DNA of 37,399 nucleotides from an uncultured Bacteroidales bacterium. GTDB taxonomy: Bacteria > Bacteroidota > Bacteroidia > Bacteroidales > P3. This document shows, piece after piece, positions 24,516-33,071 of this stretch. Every line of letters begins with the position of its first letter. Positions within the stretch are counted from its first letter, which is position 1. The notes beneath the pieces are model-generated. The model did not search any database. It saw nothing but the letters and a program-made list of their open reading frames with translations, and was not told where the DNA came from. A program made the position numbers and the translations under genes. The DNA is taken from assembly GCA_947168665.1 (NCBI GenBank), contig CAMVMX010000010.1:1-37399 (forward strand). Direction: 5' to 3'.

Positions 24516-26049
24516 CTGCATGACAACCATTGTGATTTGGTCGCCGTTGTGAATTGCTTAAAAAGAGGACATTGACACATACGATAAACACCAGGAGATT
24601 CTTTGCAAATTGCCACAGAACCGTTGTGAATTGCTTAAAAAGAGGACATTGACACATACGATAAACACCATCGGAGGCCTGTAATCACGCTTGGCTATGG
24701 TTGTGAATTGCTTAAAAAGAGGACATTGACACATACGATAAACACCCAGCGACCACTTTTTTTGAACTTTTTGCGAGTTGTGAATTGCTTAAAAAGAGGA
24801 CATTGACACATACGATAAACACCGGTAGGGCACAGGATGCGGGCTTTTCTTCCGTTGTGAATTGCTTAAAAAGAGGACATTGACACATACGATAAACACC
24901 GAAGCACCAGCACAACCGCCCCAACCCAAGTTGTGAATTGCTTAAAAAGAGGACATTGACACATACGATAAACACCAACCAACCCAATCAGTCAACCGAC
25001 CCAATCGTTGTGAATTGCTTAAAAAGAGGACATTGACACATACGATAAACACCCGCGACGACGGCCTGGTCTTCCTCGGATCCGTTGTGAATTGCTTAAA
25101 AAGAGGACATTGACACATACGATAAACACCTGAATATTAGACACATGCAAAGGTTTGTTGTTGTGAATTGCTTAAAAAGAGGACATTGACACATACGATA
25201 AACACCAATATTGTACATAGAACGAGTGACAGACTGTTGTGAATTGCTTAAAAAGAGGACATTGACACATACGATAAACACCTGAATATCCGATATATAC
25301 AATTGTTTGCCGTTGTGAATTGCTTAAAAAGAGGACATTGACACATACGATAAACACCTCCACAAGGACGTGCCATATGAGTTCATCGGTTGTGAATTGC
25401 TTAAAAAGAGGACATTGACACATACGATAAACACCCGCAGGCCAAGGCCGACGAGGTGCAGTCCCGTTGTGAATTGCTTAAAAAGAGGACATTGACACAT
25501 ACGATAAACACCCAACAAGGTTGGGATTGAGTCCAGCACGCTGTTGTGAATTGCTTAAAAAGAGGACATTGACACATACGATAAACACCGTGTTTATCTC
25601 TTTAACCGCCTTTTCAAGGTTGTGAATTGCTTAAAAAGAGGACATTGACACATACGATAAACACCTTCGAGACGTGAGAAAAAGGCCAATTTGGTGTTGT
25701 GAATTGCTTAAAAAGAGGACATTGACACATACGATAAACACCTAAATCCTTTTGCATGGCCTGTTGCAACGGTTGTGAATTGCTTAAAAAGAGGACATTG
25801 ACACATACGATAAACACCCATAGTACCCCACAACTGGTGAGTGTAGGCGTTGTGAATTGCTTAAAAAGAGGACATTGACACATACGATAAACACCAAAAC
25901 CTTTTATTAACCCTAAAATTCATAAGTTGTGAATTGCTTAAAAAGAGGACATTGACACATACGATAAACACCTGCATCTGGTTCACACTTTCCCCATGAC
26001 AAGTTGTGAATTGCTTAAAAAGAGGACATTGACACATACGATAAACACC
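24469..26049 (+). CRISPR. Type II-C CRISPR array, 21 repeats and 20 spacers
   Basis: The 47-nt repeat begins GTTGTGAATTGCTTAAAAAG and ends GACACATACGATAAACACC. Repeats start at 24469, 24546, 24623, 24700, 24777, 24854, 24930, 25007, 25084, 25160, 25236, 25312, 25389, 25466, 25543, 25619, 25696, 25772, 25849, 25926 and 26003. Repeats 2-21 look identical. Spacers are 30 nt except numbers 6, 9, 10, 11, 15 and 17, which are 29 nt. The crRNA strand is plus, because the repeat's 5' half pairs with the tracrRNA. A GTTGTG 5' end and a 46-48 nt length are typical of Bacteroidota type II arrays. All spacers differ, although 9 and 11 are related. The terminal repeat at the cas2 side is intact. Confidence 0.98.
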
Positions 26050-26102
26050 ACGATGTGTGTAGTCGTCTGATATATAATGTCTAATCGAATGTCAATGGAA
26101 TC
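26050..26102. promoter_or_regulatory. Possible short leader at the cas2 side of the array
   Basis: Fifty-three A/T-rich bases lie between the intact last repeat and the terminator. If spacers are added at this end, the integration-directing sequence must be here or extend into the terminator. This is an inference from repeat 1 degeneracy; no known leader motif is recognised. Confidence 0.35.
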
Positions 26103-26132
26103 AAAAATCCCGTCCATTTGGGCGGGATTTTT
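26103..26132. terminator. Bidirectional terminator between array and cas genes
   Basis: AAAAATCCCG and CGGGATTTTT form a perfect 10-bp stem, extended by inner CC/GG pairs. T5 tracts lie on both strands. It can end the pre-crRNA (plus) and the cas9-cas1-cas2 mRNA (minus), so the two convergent transcripts would not run into each other. Confidence 0.85.
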
Positions 26133-26164
26133 GGTTATATGTGGGCGTTTTTCTTGTCCTATGG

Positions 26165-26497
26165 TCAGAAGAGTTCGAGTTGTTGGCCGGGGGCATTGGG
26201 TGGCACTTCTTTTTTGCAGACATAGAGTTCGATGTCGGCAAACTGCTTGTCAGTGATGGTAAGGCAGCCCACCTGTCCGTATTGTGGCAGGAGTGAGCGG
26301 ACCCGCTTAAGGTGGACTTCTGCGTTCTCACGGCTGGCGCAGTGGCGCACGTAGATGGAGAACTGGAACATGGTGAAACCATCGGCCAAAAGGTGTTTGC
26401 GGAAATCGGCGGCGGCTTTGCGTTCCTTTTTGGTGTCGGTAGGGAGGTCGAAGAAGACGAGCAGCCACATGATGCGGTATTCGGAGAAGCGATCCAT
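26165..26497 (-). CDS. cas2: CRISPR-associated protein Cas2
   Basis: A 110-residue Cas2 of the type II group. Two Cas2 subunits bridge two Cas1 dimers in the spacer integrase. The first strand [19 protein letters not shown] carries the conserved Asp18 of the ferredoxin-like fold. [20 protein letters not shown] (about 40-59) and [11 protein letters not shown] are also typical. The C-terminus QQLELF is the usual Leu/Phe ending. The start at 26497 shares one base with the cas1 stop (TAATG), which implies translational coupling. A longer upstream frame in the track of open frames only overlaps cas1 and is rejected. The bidirectional terminator follows 32 nt downstream. Confidence 0.97.
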   Translation of the reverse strand: MDRFSEYRIMWLLVFFDLPTDTKKERKAAADFRKHLLADGFTMFQFSIYVRHCASRENAEVHLKRVRSLLPQYGQVGCLTITDKQFADIELYVCKKEVPPNAPGQQLELF

Positions 26498-27405
26498 TAC
26501 ATGTCGGGGTAGGAGATTCGGCGGATTTGGCCAGCATAGCAGCGGGCAAGGGATGCTGAGGTCTGAGAGGCGGCCACCATGAGTGGACTCCGCTGTCCGC
26601 CGATGCGCACTTCGAGGGTGGGAATGGTGAGGAGGATGCGTTTGATGTCTGTGGTGATTTCGGCGGTGCGGGGGTGCTGGCCGATGGTTTGTACCACCAG
26701 GCGGTCGACGTAGGGGCGGTAGGGTTCCATGATGTCGTCGGCCAGGCAGTAGGCGTTGTAGCGGTTGTGATGATGGATGCCGAGGGTGGGGAGGAGTCCG
26801 CTGCTGACCAAGGCACGGGCTATGACGGCACGCAAGATGGCATAACCATAGTTGAGGAAGTTGTTCGGATACAGTCCGTCGCGGCCGCGGGTGAAGCCTC
26901 TGATGTCGGGGAACATCTGGCTCCAGTAGTAGGCGGCGGCGCGGCCTTCGAGATTGGTGCTGTCGCCGGAGCGTACATCGGCGGCCCACTGCTGCATGTT
27001 GCCCGTCTCTGCCCCGTAGAGTTCGTGCAGCAAGGCGGCCTGATTCAAGATTTTCTGCCCGACAGTCTGCTGCCACAGCTGCTTTCGGAGGGGCAGGGAG
27101 GCGCCCAATTGGTCTTGGAAACGCTCGCTTTGTACCGTGTGTCCTTCCAGCGGGAGCATAAGCCCCACGGGAATATGACTCTCGTCGCAGGTGACGACAG
27201 AGGCGTTATTGTCCAGCAGGGCGGCCATAAGGCCATGGGTGATGGTGATTTGGCGGTTGTCAAGCACTACCATGCCGATGTCCTCGATGGGGATGGTTGC
27301 TTCGGGCTGGTCGCCGTCGGCGTGTCTTTCGAGGCGGACGACAAGCTGGCGGTTCCGCATGGAAAGGTAGGCGGGGTTGGAGAAGCAGAGCGTGCGCTTA
27401 ATCAT
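26497..27405 (-). CDS. cas1: CRISPR-associated endonuclease/integrase Cas1 (type II)
   Basis: A 302-residue Cas1, which with Cas2 integrates new spacers. The N-terminal beta domain starts [23 protein letters not shown], then [19 protein letters not shown]. The helical domain has the metal-binding residues in [11 protein letters not shown] (Glu), in [21 protein letters not shown] (His, then Asp/Glu; cited in part) and in [15 protein letters not shown]. The start at 27405 is chosen because it lies 2 nt after the cas9 stop. The longer frame from 27462 would overlap cas9 and has an unlikely His/Pro-rich N-terminus. It sits between cas9 and cas2, the standard type II-C order. No csn2 or cas4 is present, which supports subtype II-C. 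Confidence 0.97.
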   Translation of the reverse strand: MIKRTLCFSNPAYLSMRNRQLVVRLERHADGDQPEATIPIEDIGMVVLDNRQITITHGLMAALLDNNASVVTCDESHIPVGLMLPLEGHTVQSERFQDQLGASLPLRKQLWQQTVGQKILNQAALLHELYGAETGNMQQWAADVRSGDSTNLEGRAAAYYWSQMFPDIRGFTRGRDGLYPNNFLNYGYAILRAVIARALVSSGLLPTLGIHHHNRYNAYCLADDIMEPYRPYVDRLVVQTIGQHPRTAEITTDIKRILLTIPTLEVRIGGQRSPLMVAASQTSASLARCYAGQIRRISYPDM

Positions 27406-27407
27406 GG

Positions 27408-30400
27408 CTATTGTCCTATTTTGATGATGTTGCCTAAGCGGTCTATCTGGATGGGGATGCAAACCTCCTTAATCATTTCTCCTGATAGAGATTTTTCCAT
27501 TTTGTTTGATGTTGTAAACTCAAGTTTGTTGGCAATGGGAGATGCTACGCAATGTGCTATACACATGAATTGTATTCCCGCCATAGATACTACTTTGTAG
27601 ATTCTATTTTTGTAAAGCGTTTGTATACCATCTTTTCTTTCTTCCTCGCTTGGCACATAGACCAAGTCTCCTGGCGAGAGGACGTATAGCAAAGTTGAGT
27701 CGGGAGGCATAAGTGAGAGGTCGTTTTGTTGTAGCCTTTCTGCAAGGTGGGCTTTCCAATGTTTTTCATATTGTTTTTGTAGGTCGATGATTACATTCAG
27801 TGGGACAGTGGCGTACCCTCGAGTGCCTTTTTTATCGGTGTAGATGACAAAGAAAAGGTTTGTGCCTTTGGCTGCTTCGACATATTTTGTGGCTTTTTGT
27901 CCACGTGTTCCTACGCTGTATTTGTTGGCCTGTTCGTATATGCGGACTTTCTTGATGGGCAGGTGGTCGTGACCGCCGTTGAGGTTGCGGATATTGCGGT
28001 TCATCCGTTCCAATCCGTCAGCCGAGAAAGCCTCGGCAGGATTGTTCCCTTCGTTGGCGAGGTGAGCATAGAGGATGGATCGGATTCCGCTGTCGGTGAT
28101 GCTTTCGATGATTTTAGTAGCTGCCGGCTGTGTGGTAGTATCTTTGAAAAGGTCTATAAGGCTTTTGCGGGTGGCGAAATAGCGATCCTTTGTGTCTTTT
28201 GTGTAGTAGTATACTTCCACTTTGCCGTCGGCGGCTTCGGGCCATACATCTTTTCGTTTGTCATAGTATTCAATAATCTGTTGGGCAGTGTGGCCCTTGC
28301 TCAATTGTTCTTTGATTTTCTGTTTCAGCTCGCGATTGACTATTGTGTCGGGATTCTTGATGGCATCTTTGAGTTTGATTTTCTTTTTCAGTTGAAGGTT
28401 TACTTCGCCGAAGACGGTCTCTTTGTGCAGCGGTTTACGGATGGCCCAGCTGTCGCCTTTGGTTTGGGAGCAGCCGGTGTGTTTGCCGTTCCGGATGATG
28501 GTGTAGTGGTTTGAGGTTTTGTTGATGATACGTTGGTTTTGCTTGAAACTTACGATGATGCTTTCAAGGACGTGGTAAACATCTTCGGTGAAGGTGGGCC
28601 AGGGTTTGATAAAGTCGCCCGGACAGGTGCGGGTGTTGCCCTGTCCGTCGACATAGGTCTCTTTTGAGCGTAGTGTATGTTGCAGGTCGTAGCGTTGTTG
28701 GCTCTTGGCGTTTTCGTTGTTGAGGAGGTTGACATGGTTGCGAGTGGCGCAGGCTATAATGATGGCGTCCATGGCGTGGTGGCGGTGGTCTATGCGTTTT
28801 TTGTTAAAACCTTGCCGCATGTGGAGGGGCACTTGGGGGATGAGGTGGCCGCTGTCGGTGGTGGCGGTATAGTCGGTGGTTTCGGTGATTTGATTCATCC
28901 GCTCAAACCGTGGCAAGATGATGCGGTTCCACACATCGCCTATGCCCCAGTCGCGTTTCAGACGGTCGGTGATGGAACCGTTGCATACTATGACGTTTTT
29001 AGATGTGGCGGAGTCTTCAAGATTTCCATCCTCGTCTGAGGAACGGACGATATTGGAGAGCAGATGCATCATTAAGCGGCTGATGTAGCGGCTGTCGTTC
29101 AGTTGCCGTGAAGTGAAATCGTCAGGGATGTCATCCATCATGAGTTTCTGCCGCTTTTTGCTGTTGGTGATATTGTTTTTTATCAGTTTTTCATAGGCCT
29201 CGACTTCAAGAATCTTCACCTCTCCACCAAGGCTCAGTGAGACTGACTCGCCGTGGTGGTGGACAATGAATTCGTGTCCCAGTTCACGCCCTTTTAGTTT
29301 GTTTACCTCAGCTTCGCAGATTACTTTGTTCGACATCGAGTCGTCGAACCAGCGGCTTTGGGGGATGATGTGTTCGATTTCGTAGGCGGGAGTGAACAGC
29401 TTGGCGAGGGGTATGGGGCGTCCGGTGTAGGGTGATATATATCGCTGGTCCAGCCATATTTTGTATTTCTTGACTTCGGCTGGTGTGGGCTGCTTTTTTG
29501 CATCTGAGAAGCGCTTCTGGATGTCTTTGATGTAGTCGGGAATCTCGTCAGCTTTCTGCATCGCCCCTTCTTCGTATATTCTCAAAATCTCCTGCTGTGA
29601 AGGCGATTGGGGACGCACATTCTCCACCTCCATTTCGGGATTCATGAGTTCGGTCAGCAGCAGCCTGATGCGCTGGTTGGTGGTTTCTCCCTCCAGTATC
29701 GACTGCGAGAGACTTTGCCGCTCTGACTGGGTTTTCTTGAGCTCGCGTCCCAGTTCGATGTGAATCTCGTCTATGTGGCCAGTCTTTTTCCAAATATCGC
29801 GAACCACGCGGAGACTTTCTGTCACCACTTGTTCCACCACGGGGTTGTTAAGTGAGTTATGGCGGAATTGGCCCAGATAATTGTCTATATCCTCGGGCTT
29901 AGTCCACCGCTGGGCATCTATGGCCTCCGAATGGCGGTTGTAGACCAAGTAGCAGGCTTGCCATGGGGCCAATCCTTGGCATTGCTCGATGCTTTCAAGC
30001 CCCTCGAATTTCTCTCTTACCGAGGACGTGAGGGTGTCGTCCTCCTCTCCTGTGATGATGTGATTGATGCGTAGTTGGGTTTGACAGTCGATGTCTTGAG
30101 GATTCCAGTAACGGCCTCGGCGCATCAAAGGCAGCAGTTTGCCTATGGCTTTGGCCGAGTAGGCTCCGTAGTCTTTCTCTTTGTATACGGTCAGTCGGTC
30201 GAAGGCCTTGGCAAAACGGTCGGTCTGGCTGTCGTCCCACCCTTGTTTGTGGGCAAAAGTGCGAAGAGCTTTGCGATACTGCTGTTGGTCGTCGACGGAA
30301 TAGAGGATGTGCCACAGTTGGAGTTCCCTTTCGGGTGAAAGGAAACCCTTGTCGATGCCCGCTTTACTGAGGCCCCCAAGCAGTGTGGCACGGGTTTCAC

Positions 30401-31877
30401 CAGCCGGATATTTTCGGTCTGGCACATATTTCCACCGATACCGTGGCATCTCTTTCTTTCCGATTTTGAAGTAACGGAGCATTGCGGATTGGTCTATTTC
30501 TTTGATGGTAGACAGGTAGTCGTAGAGGTCAGCGTAAGCGTCACCGTCGGGCAACAGATTGGGGGTAATGTCGGCATCGTCAAGCAGAATATGCAGGTTG
30601 GACAGGAACTGCCAGAGGCGGTACTCTTGATAGATGGGATGAGATTTGGCCACACATTTTACCGGCTTGTTGTTGCGTTTCTCGAATGGACATTCGTCTA
30701 TCAAACTCAGCTTGCTCTTCAAAGGTCGTTGGTAGAAAAGAATGTCTTCCACCAGCAGATAGGTGAAGTCACGCTTGGCGATGCTGGTGCGGTAGGCGTC
30801 GTTCGACGGGTAGAGCTCCTCTATGCAGTTGGCATATAGTTGCTCGTCGTTCAGCTCGGGGATGAACTGTTTCTGCGTCTCCAATATTTGACGCAGTTCT
30901 TTCTTGTAGAGCTCGCGGTCAATGGTCTGGACGAAATCTCCTATAATCTTTCTGTCAGGGTGGTGGAGCAGACTTTGGTATATATAGGCCCCGATGGTGA
31001 GTCCGGATTCGTGGATATCGTTTTCGGTCTTTATTTTCCGAAGGCCCCAGTCGTCGTCGCTGGGCGAACTCAGCCGGGGAGTCTCCTCTTTGGGGTTGCC
31101 GTCTTTGTCAAGCTTAAAGGTTGCGATAAAGCCTCGCGTTTTCCCTTCCCAGTCGGGTTTCACACTGAATGCTCGGCGGTATATCCAGCCGTTCTCCAGT
31201 GTGATGTCATACCATGTCAGCCCTTTCTTGTCATGTTCTTCGGTCTTTGCAACACTTGTCACAGTCAGCTCATGGTAAGAGCGTATCTCGTTCTTGCTTT
31301 CTGCATCGGCGGCACTCTCATCGGCCTTGCCACGCAGCTGGTAATAGCCGCGTTTTTGATTAAATTGCATCAGTACCCATGCCAGCTCTTCTTTGCTGAT
31401 GGGATGGGTGAGTGCTTTTTGGCGCAGATAATAGATTGTCCAGTCATAGGGTATCTTGTTGTCAGACCCTGCTTGACGGAAGTCTTTGACCATCTCCTCA
31501 AACGAGGACTTGAATATAAAATCCGGTTTTCCGTCTTTCCCCTCGCGCCAGGCCAGTTTGGGCTCCTTATCTTCCGGCAATTTGCCGTAGCGCGACAGCT
31601 GTGATGCAAAATGTTCAGGAAGAAACCCCATAATTCTTAAAACCCGCAGCAGTCTTTCTCGCCTTAGCAGGTATCTTTCACGCAGTCTCCGCGCACCTCT
31701 ATACTGGGTGCGTTCTTTGGTGAAAGAAACAGAGTTTCCTTTTTCAAAATCGCCCAAACGTCCTGCGTCCATGGGTATTATGCGTGAGCCCGCAGATTCG
31801 ATGCAGTGCCTTTCATTGTCAACAACAGCCCAACCTATGCTGTTAGAGCCTAAGTCAAGACCAAGAACTTTTGCCAT
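27408..31877 (-). CDS. cas9: CRISPR-associated endonuclease Cas9, large type II-C
   Basis: An RNA-guided DNA endonuclease of 1489 residues. RuvC-I is LGLDLGSNSIGW with Asp8. The Arg-rich bridge helix spans about 53-83 (TKERTQYRGARRLRERYLLR). RuvC-II is IHIELGREL with Glu708. The HNH nuclease has YEIEHIIPQSRWFDD with His836, and MSNKVICE with Asn850. RuvC-III is IDHRHHAMDAII with His1034 and Asp1037. All cleavage residues are present, so the enzyme should be active. Residues about 100-700 form an expanded recognition lobe, and 1050-1489 the wedge/PAM-interacting region. Length exceeds the compact ~1000-1100 aa II-C enzymes but fits the Bacteroidota branch. The PAM cannot be read from the sequence. 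A -7 element lies 24 nt upstream. Confidence 0.98.
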   Translation of the reverse strand: MAKVLGLDLGSNSIGWAVVDNERHCIESAGSRIIPMDAGRLGDFEKGNSVSFTKERTQYRGARRLRERYLLRRERLLRVLRIMGFLPEHFASQLSRYGKLPEDKEPKLAWREGKDGKPDFIFKSSFEEMVKDFRQAGSDNKIPYDWTIYYLRQKALTHPISKEELAWVLMQFNQKRGYYQLRGKADESAADAESKNEIRSYHELTVTSVAKTEEHDKKGLTWYDITLENGWIYRRAFSVKPDWEGKTRGFIATFKLDKDGNPKEETPRLSSPSDDDWGLRKIKTENDIHESGLTIGAYIYQSLLHHPDRKIIGDFVQTIDRELYKKELRQILETQKQFIPELNDEQLYANCIEELYPSNDAYRTSIAKRDFTYLLVEDILFYQRPLKSKLSLIDECPFEKRNNKPVKCVAKSHPIYQEYRLWQFLSNLHILLDDADITPNLLPDGDAYADLYDYLSTIKEIDQSAMLRYFKIGKKEMPRYRWKYVPDRKYPAGETRATLLGGLSKAGIDKGFLSPERELQLWHILYSVDDQQQYRKALRTFAHKQGWDDSQTDRFAKAFDRLTVYKEKDYGAYSAKAIGKLLPLMRRGRYWNPQDIDCQTQLRINHIITGEEDDTLTSSVREKFEGLESIEQCQGLAPWQACYLVYNRHSEAIDAQRWTKPEDIDNYLGQFRHNSLNNPVVEQVVTESLRVVRDIWKKTGHIDEIHIELGRELKKTQSERQSLSQSILEGETTNQRIRLLLTELMNPEMEVENVRPQSPSQQEILRIYEEGAMQKADEIPDYIKDIQKRFSDAKKQPTPAEVKKYKIWLDQRYISPYTGRPIPLAKLFTPAYEIEHIIPQSRWFDDSMSNKVICEAEVNKLKGRELGHEFIVHHHGESVSLSLGGEVKILEVEAYEKLIKNNITNSKKRQKLMMDDIPDDFTSRQLNDSRYISRLMMHLLSNIVRSSDEDGNLEDSATSKNVIVCNGSITDRLKRDWGIGDVWNRIILPRFERMNQITETTDYTATTDSGHLIPQVPLHMRQGFNKKRIDHRHHAMDAIIIACATRNHVNLLNNENAKSQQRYDLQHTLRSKETYVDGQGNTRTCPGDFIKPWPTFTEDVYHVLESIIVSFKQNQRIINKTSNHYTIIRNGKHTGCSQTKGDSWAIRKPLHKETVFGEVNLQLKKKIKLKDAIKNPDTIVNRELKQKIKEQLSKGHTAQQIIEYYDKRKDVWPEAADGKVEVYYYTKDTKDRYFATRKSLIDLFKDTTTQPAATKIIESITDSGIRSILYAHLANEGNNPAEAFSADGLERMNRNIRNLNGGHDHLPIKKVRIYEQANKYSVGTRGQKATKYVEAAKGTNLFFVIYTDKKGTRGYATVPLNVIIDLQKQYEKHWKAHLAERLQQNDLSLMPPDSTLLYVLSPGDLVYVPSEEERKDGIQTLYKNRIYKVVSMAGIQFMCIAHCVASPIANKLEFTTSNKMEKSLSGEMIKEVCIPIQIDRLGNIIKIGQ

Positions 31878-31900
31878 AGATTAATCAAGTTTTGAAAGTG

Positions 31901-31908
31901 CAAAGATA
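31901..31908 (-). promoter_or_regulatory. -7 element of the cas9-cas1-cas2 promoter
   Basis: TATCTTTG on the minus strand, 24 nt before the cas9 start codon, gives a very short leader of about 15-17 nt. No good -33 element is found, so the promoter may be weak or activator-dependent. Confidence 0.6.
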
Positions 31909-32006
31909 CAAAAATATTTTCACATTCAGGCATAAAAGTATGTATGGCCGAGGAGTTTTAATATTTTCGATGCTGTGCTTTGCCTGTGAGTTGGGCAGAT
32001 GGCAGG

Positions 32007-32047
32007 GGTAAAATAAGAAGAGAGGGCCGCCGCAGGGTCGCCCTCTC
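32007..32047 (-). terminator. Terminator between the secreted-protein gene and cas9
   Basis: GAGAGGGC and GCCCTCTC form a perfect 8-bp stem with a 12-nt loop. On the minus strand the T-rich TTCTTATTTT follows. It lies 100 nt past the stop at 32147 and insulates the cas operon from that gene. Confidence 0.7.
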
Positions 32048-32146
32048 CAAATGTGAATGTCTGAGGAATAGGGTGTTGCGGCCTGAAGACTACACCCATG
32101 TCCCCTTTCTGAGCCCTTTCCCCCTCAAAACAGGTGGGATGTAGTA

Positions 32147-32896
32147 CTACAGTACCACGCGGTGGGTGAGCATGATGTAGCCTACGCGGCGGTTGAGGTT
32201 CTTCTGTCCGCCGCCCGGATAGTCGGGGTTGAAGAAGTTGTGCAGTGGCATGGAGAACATTAGCATCGTCTTCTGCCGGCCTTTGGCCACGGTGCGCGAC
32301 AAGGCGAAGTCCAGACCCCAGCCGCCCAGCAGCATATCCTTGGAGCGGGGTTCCCAGGAGCCGCCGCAGCCCACCACCTGGTCGTAGAACACACCGGCCT
32401 CGATGGCGTTCTTCTTGCCGCCGAGCACCACTCCGGCGCGGGGCTGGAAATAGAAGCCGCGCAAGTTGTCATCATTGGCCATGAAGCAGACCTCCTGGCT
32501 CTTATAGTAGGCTCCGACATACAGGCCAATCGTCGAGGGCTTCCACGAAGCGTCGAGGCCGATACCGAAGTCGCCCGGACGTTTAAAGGGGTTGCTGAAA
32601 GCGCGGTGGTAAGGGCCGTAGATGTCGTTTGCGGTGCCGAAGCCAGACTTCTGCATCCCGACGGGGAACACCAGGTCGGCATTAGGGATGATGACCTCAG
32701 CAATGAGCGAATCGGTCGAATTGCCGTCAAAGGCAAAATGGGTCACTACGCCATCCGCCAGATTGTAGAGGATGGTGGTCCAATAATTGGTCGACCAAGC
32801 CCGGGTGTTCAGCGTGAATGGGCTTTTAGGATTTTGGGCTGAAATACTTCCTGCCAGTGCAACGGCCAGGATAACAATTGATAATGATTTTTTCAT
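32147..32896 (-). CDS. Secreted or outer-membrane protein of unknown function
   Basis: A 249-residue protein with a signal peptide (MKKSLSIVILAVALAGSISAQ). The remainder is rich in Gly and aromatic residues in alternating patterns, for example IGLYVGAYYKSQEVCFM, FYFQPRAGVVLGG and GVFYDQVVGCGGSW. It ends YIMLTHRVVL, suggesting a small outer-membrane beta barrel. I do not recognise the family. It has a complete promoter upstream and a terminator downstream, so it is an independent unit, although it sits just before cas9 on the same strand. No link to CRISPR function is evident. Confidence 0.8.
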   Translation of the reverse strand: MKKSLSIVILAVALAGSISAQNPKSPFTLNTRAWSTNYWTTILYNLADGVVTHFAFDGNSTDSLIAEVIIPNADLVFPVGMQKSGFGTANDIYGPYHRAFSNPFKRPGDFGIGLDASWKPSTIGLYVGAYYKSQEVCFMANDDNLRGFYFQPRAGVVLGGKKNAIEAGVFYDQVVGCGGSWEPRSKDMLLGGWGLDFALSRTVAKGRQKTMLMFSMPLHNFFNPDYPGGGQKNLNRRVGYIMLTHRVVL

Positions 32897-32925
32897 GACG
32901 TGGATGTTTACTTGTTATTATCCGG

Positions 32926-32957
32926 CAAAGTTACGTTTTTTTCCAAAACTGCGCAAA
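32926..32957 (-). promoter_or_regulatory. Promoter of the secreted-protein gene at 32147-32896
   Basis: On the minus strand TTTG (32957-32954), then 20 nt, then TAACTTTG (32933-32926) make a full consensus promoter. The leader would be about 25 nt. Confidence 0.8.
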
Positions 32958-33040
32958 ATAATAATGCGTCCAGTCTCAGCCGGGCTCCACTGCAAAACCA
33001 AAGGGGACGAAAAAAAGTGTGCTATGTAAAAAAAAATACG

Positions 33041-33048
33041 TACTTTTG
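33041..33048 (+). promoter_or_regulatory. -7 element of the cstA promoter
   Basis: TACTTTTG fits TAnnTTTG, 23 nt before the cstA start. A GTGTG stretch near 33017 is a poor -33 candidate. Confidence 0.55.
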
Positions 33049-33071
33049 CAGGTTCAAAAAATTCAAATATC

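Noticed and set aside
24712..25883. Minus-strand open frames with recurring peptide MCQCPLFKQFTT / VFIVCVNVLFLSNSQ
   Set aside because: These are translations of the CRISPR repeats on the non-coding strand, not a repeat protein.
24469..26049. TTGACA within every repeat as a sigma-70 -35 box
   Set aside because: A matching -10 would have to lie in the variable spacers, and Bacteroidota primary sigma factor uses TTTG/TAnnTTTG instead.
26498..27076. Long upstream extension of cas2
   Set aside because: It is a shifted frame of cas1. The ATG at 26497 gives a normal 110-residue Cas2.
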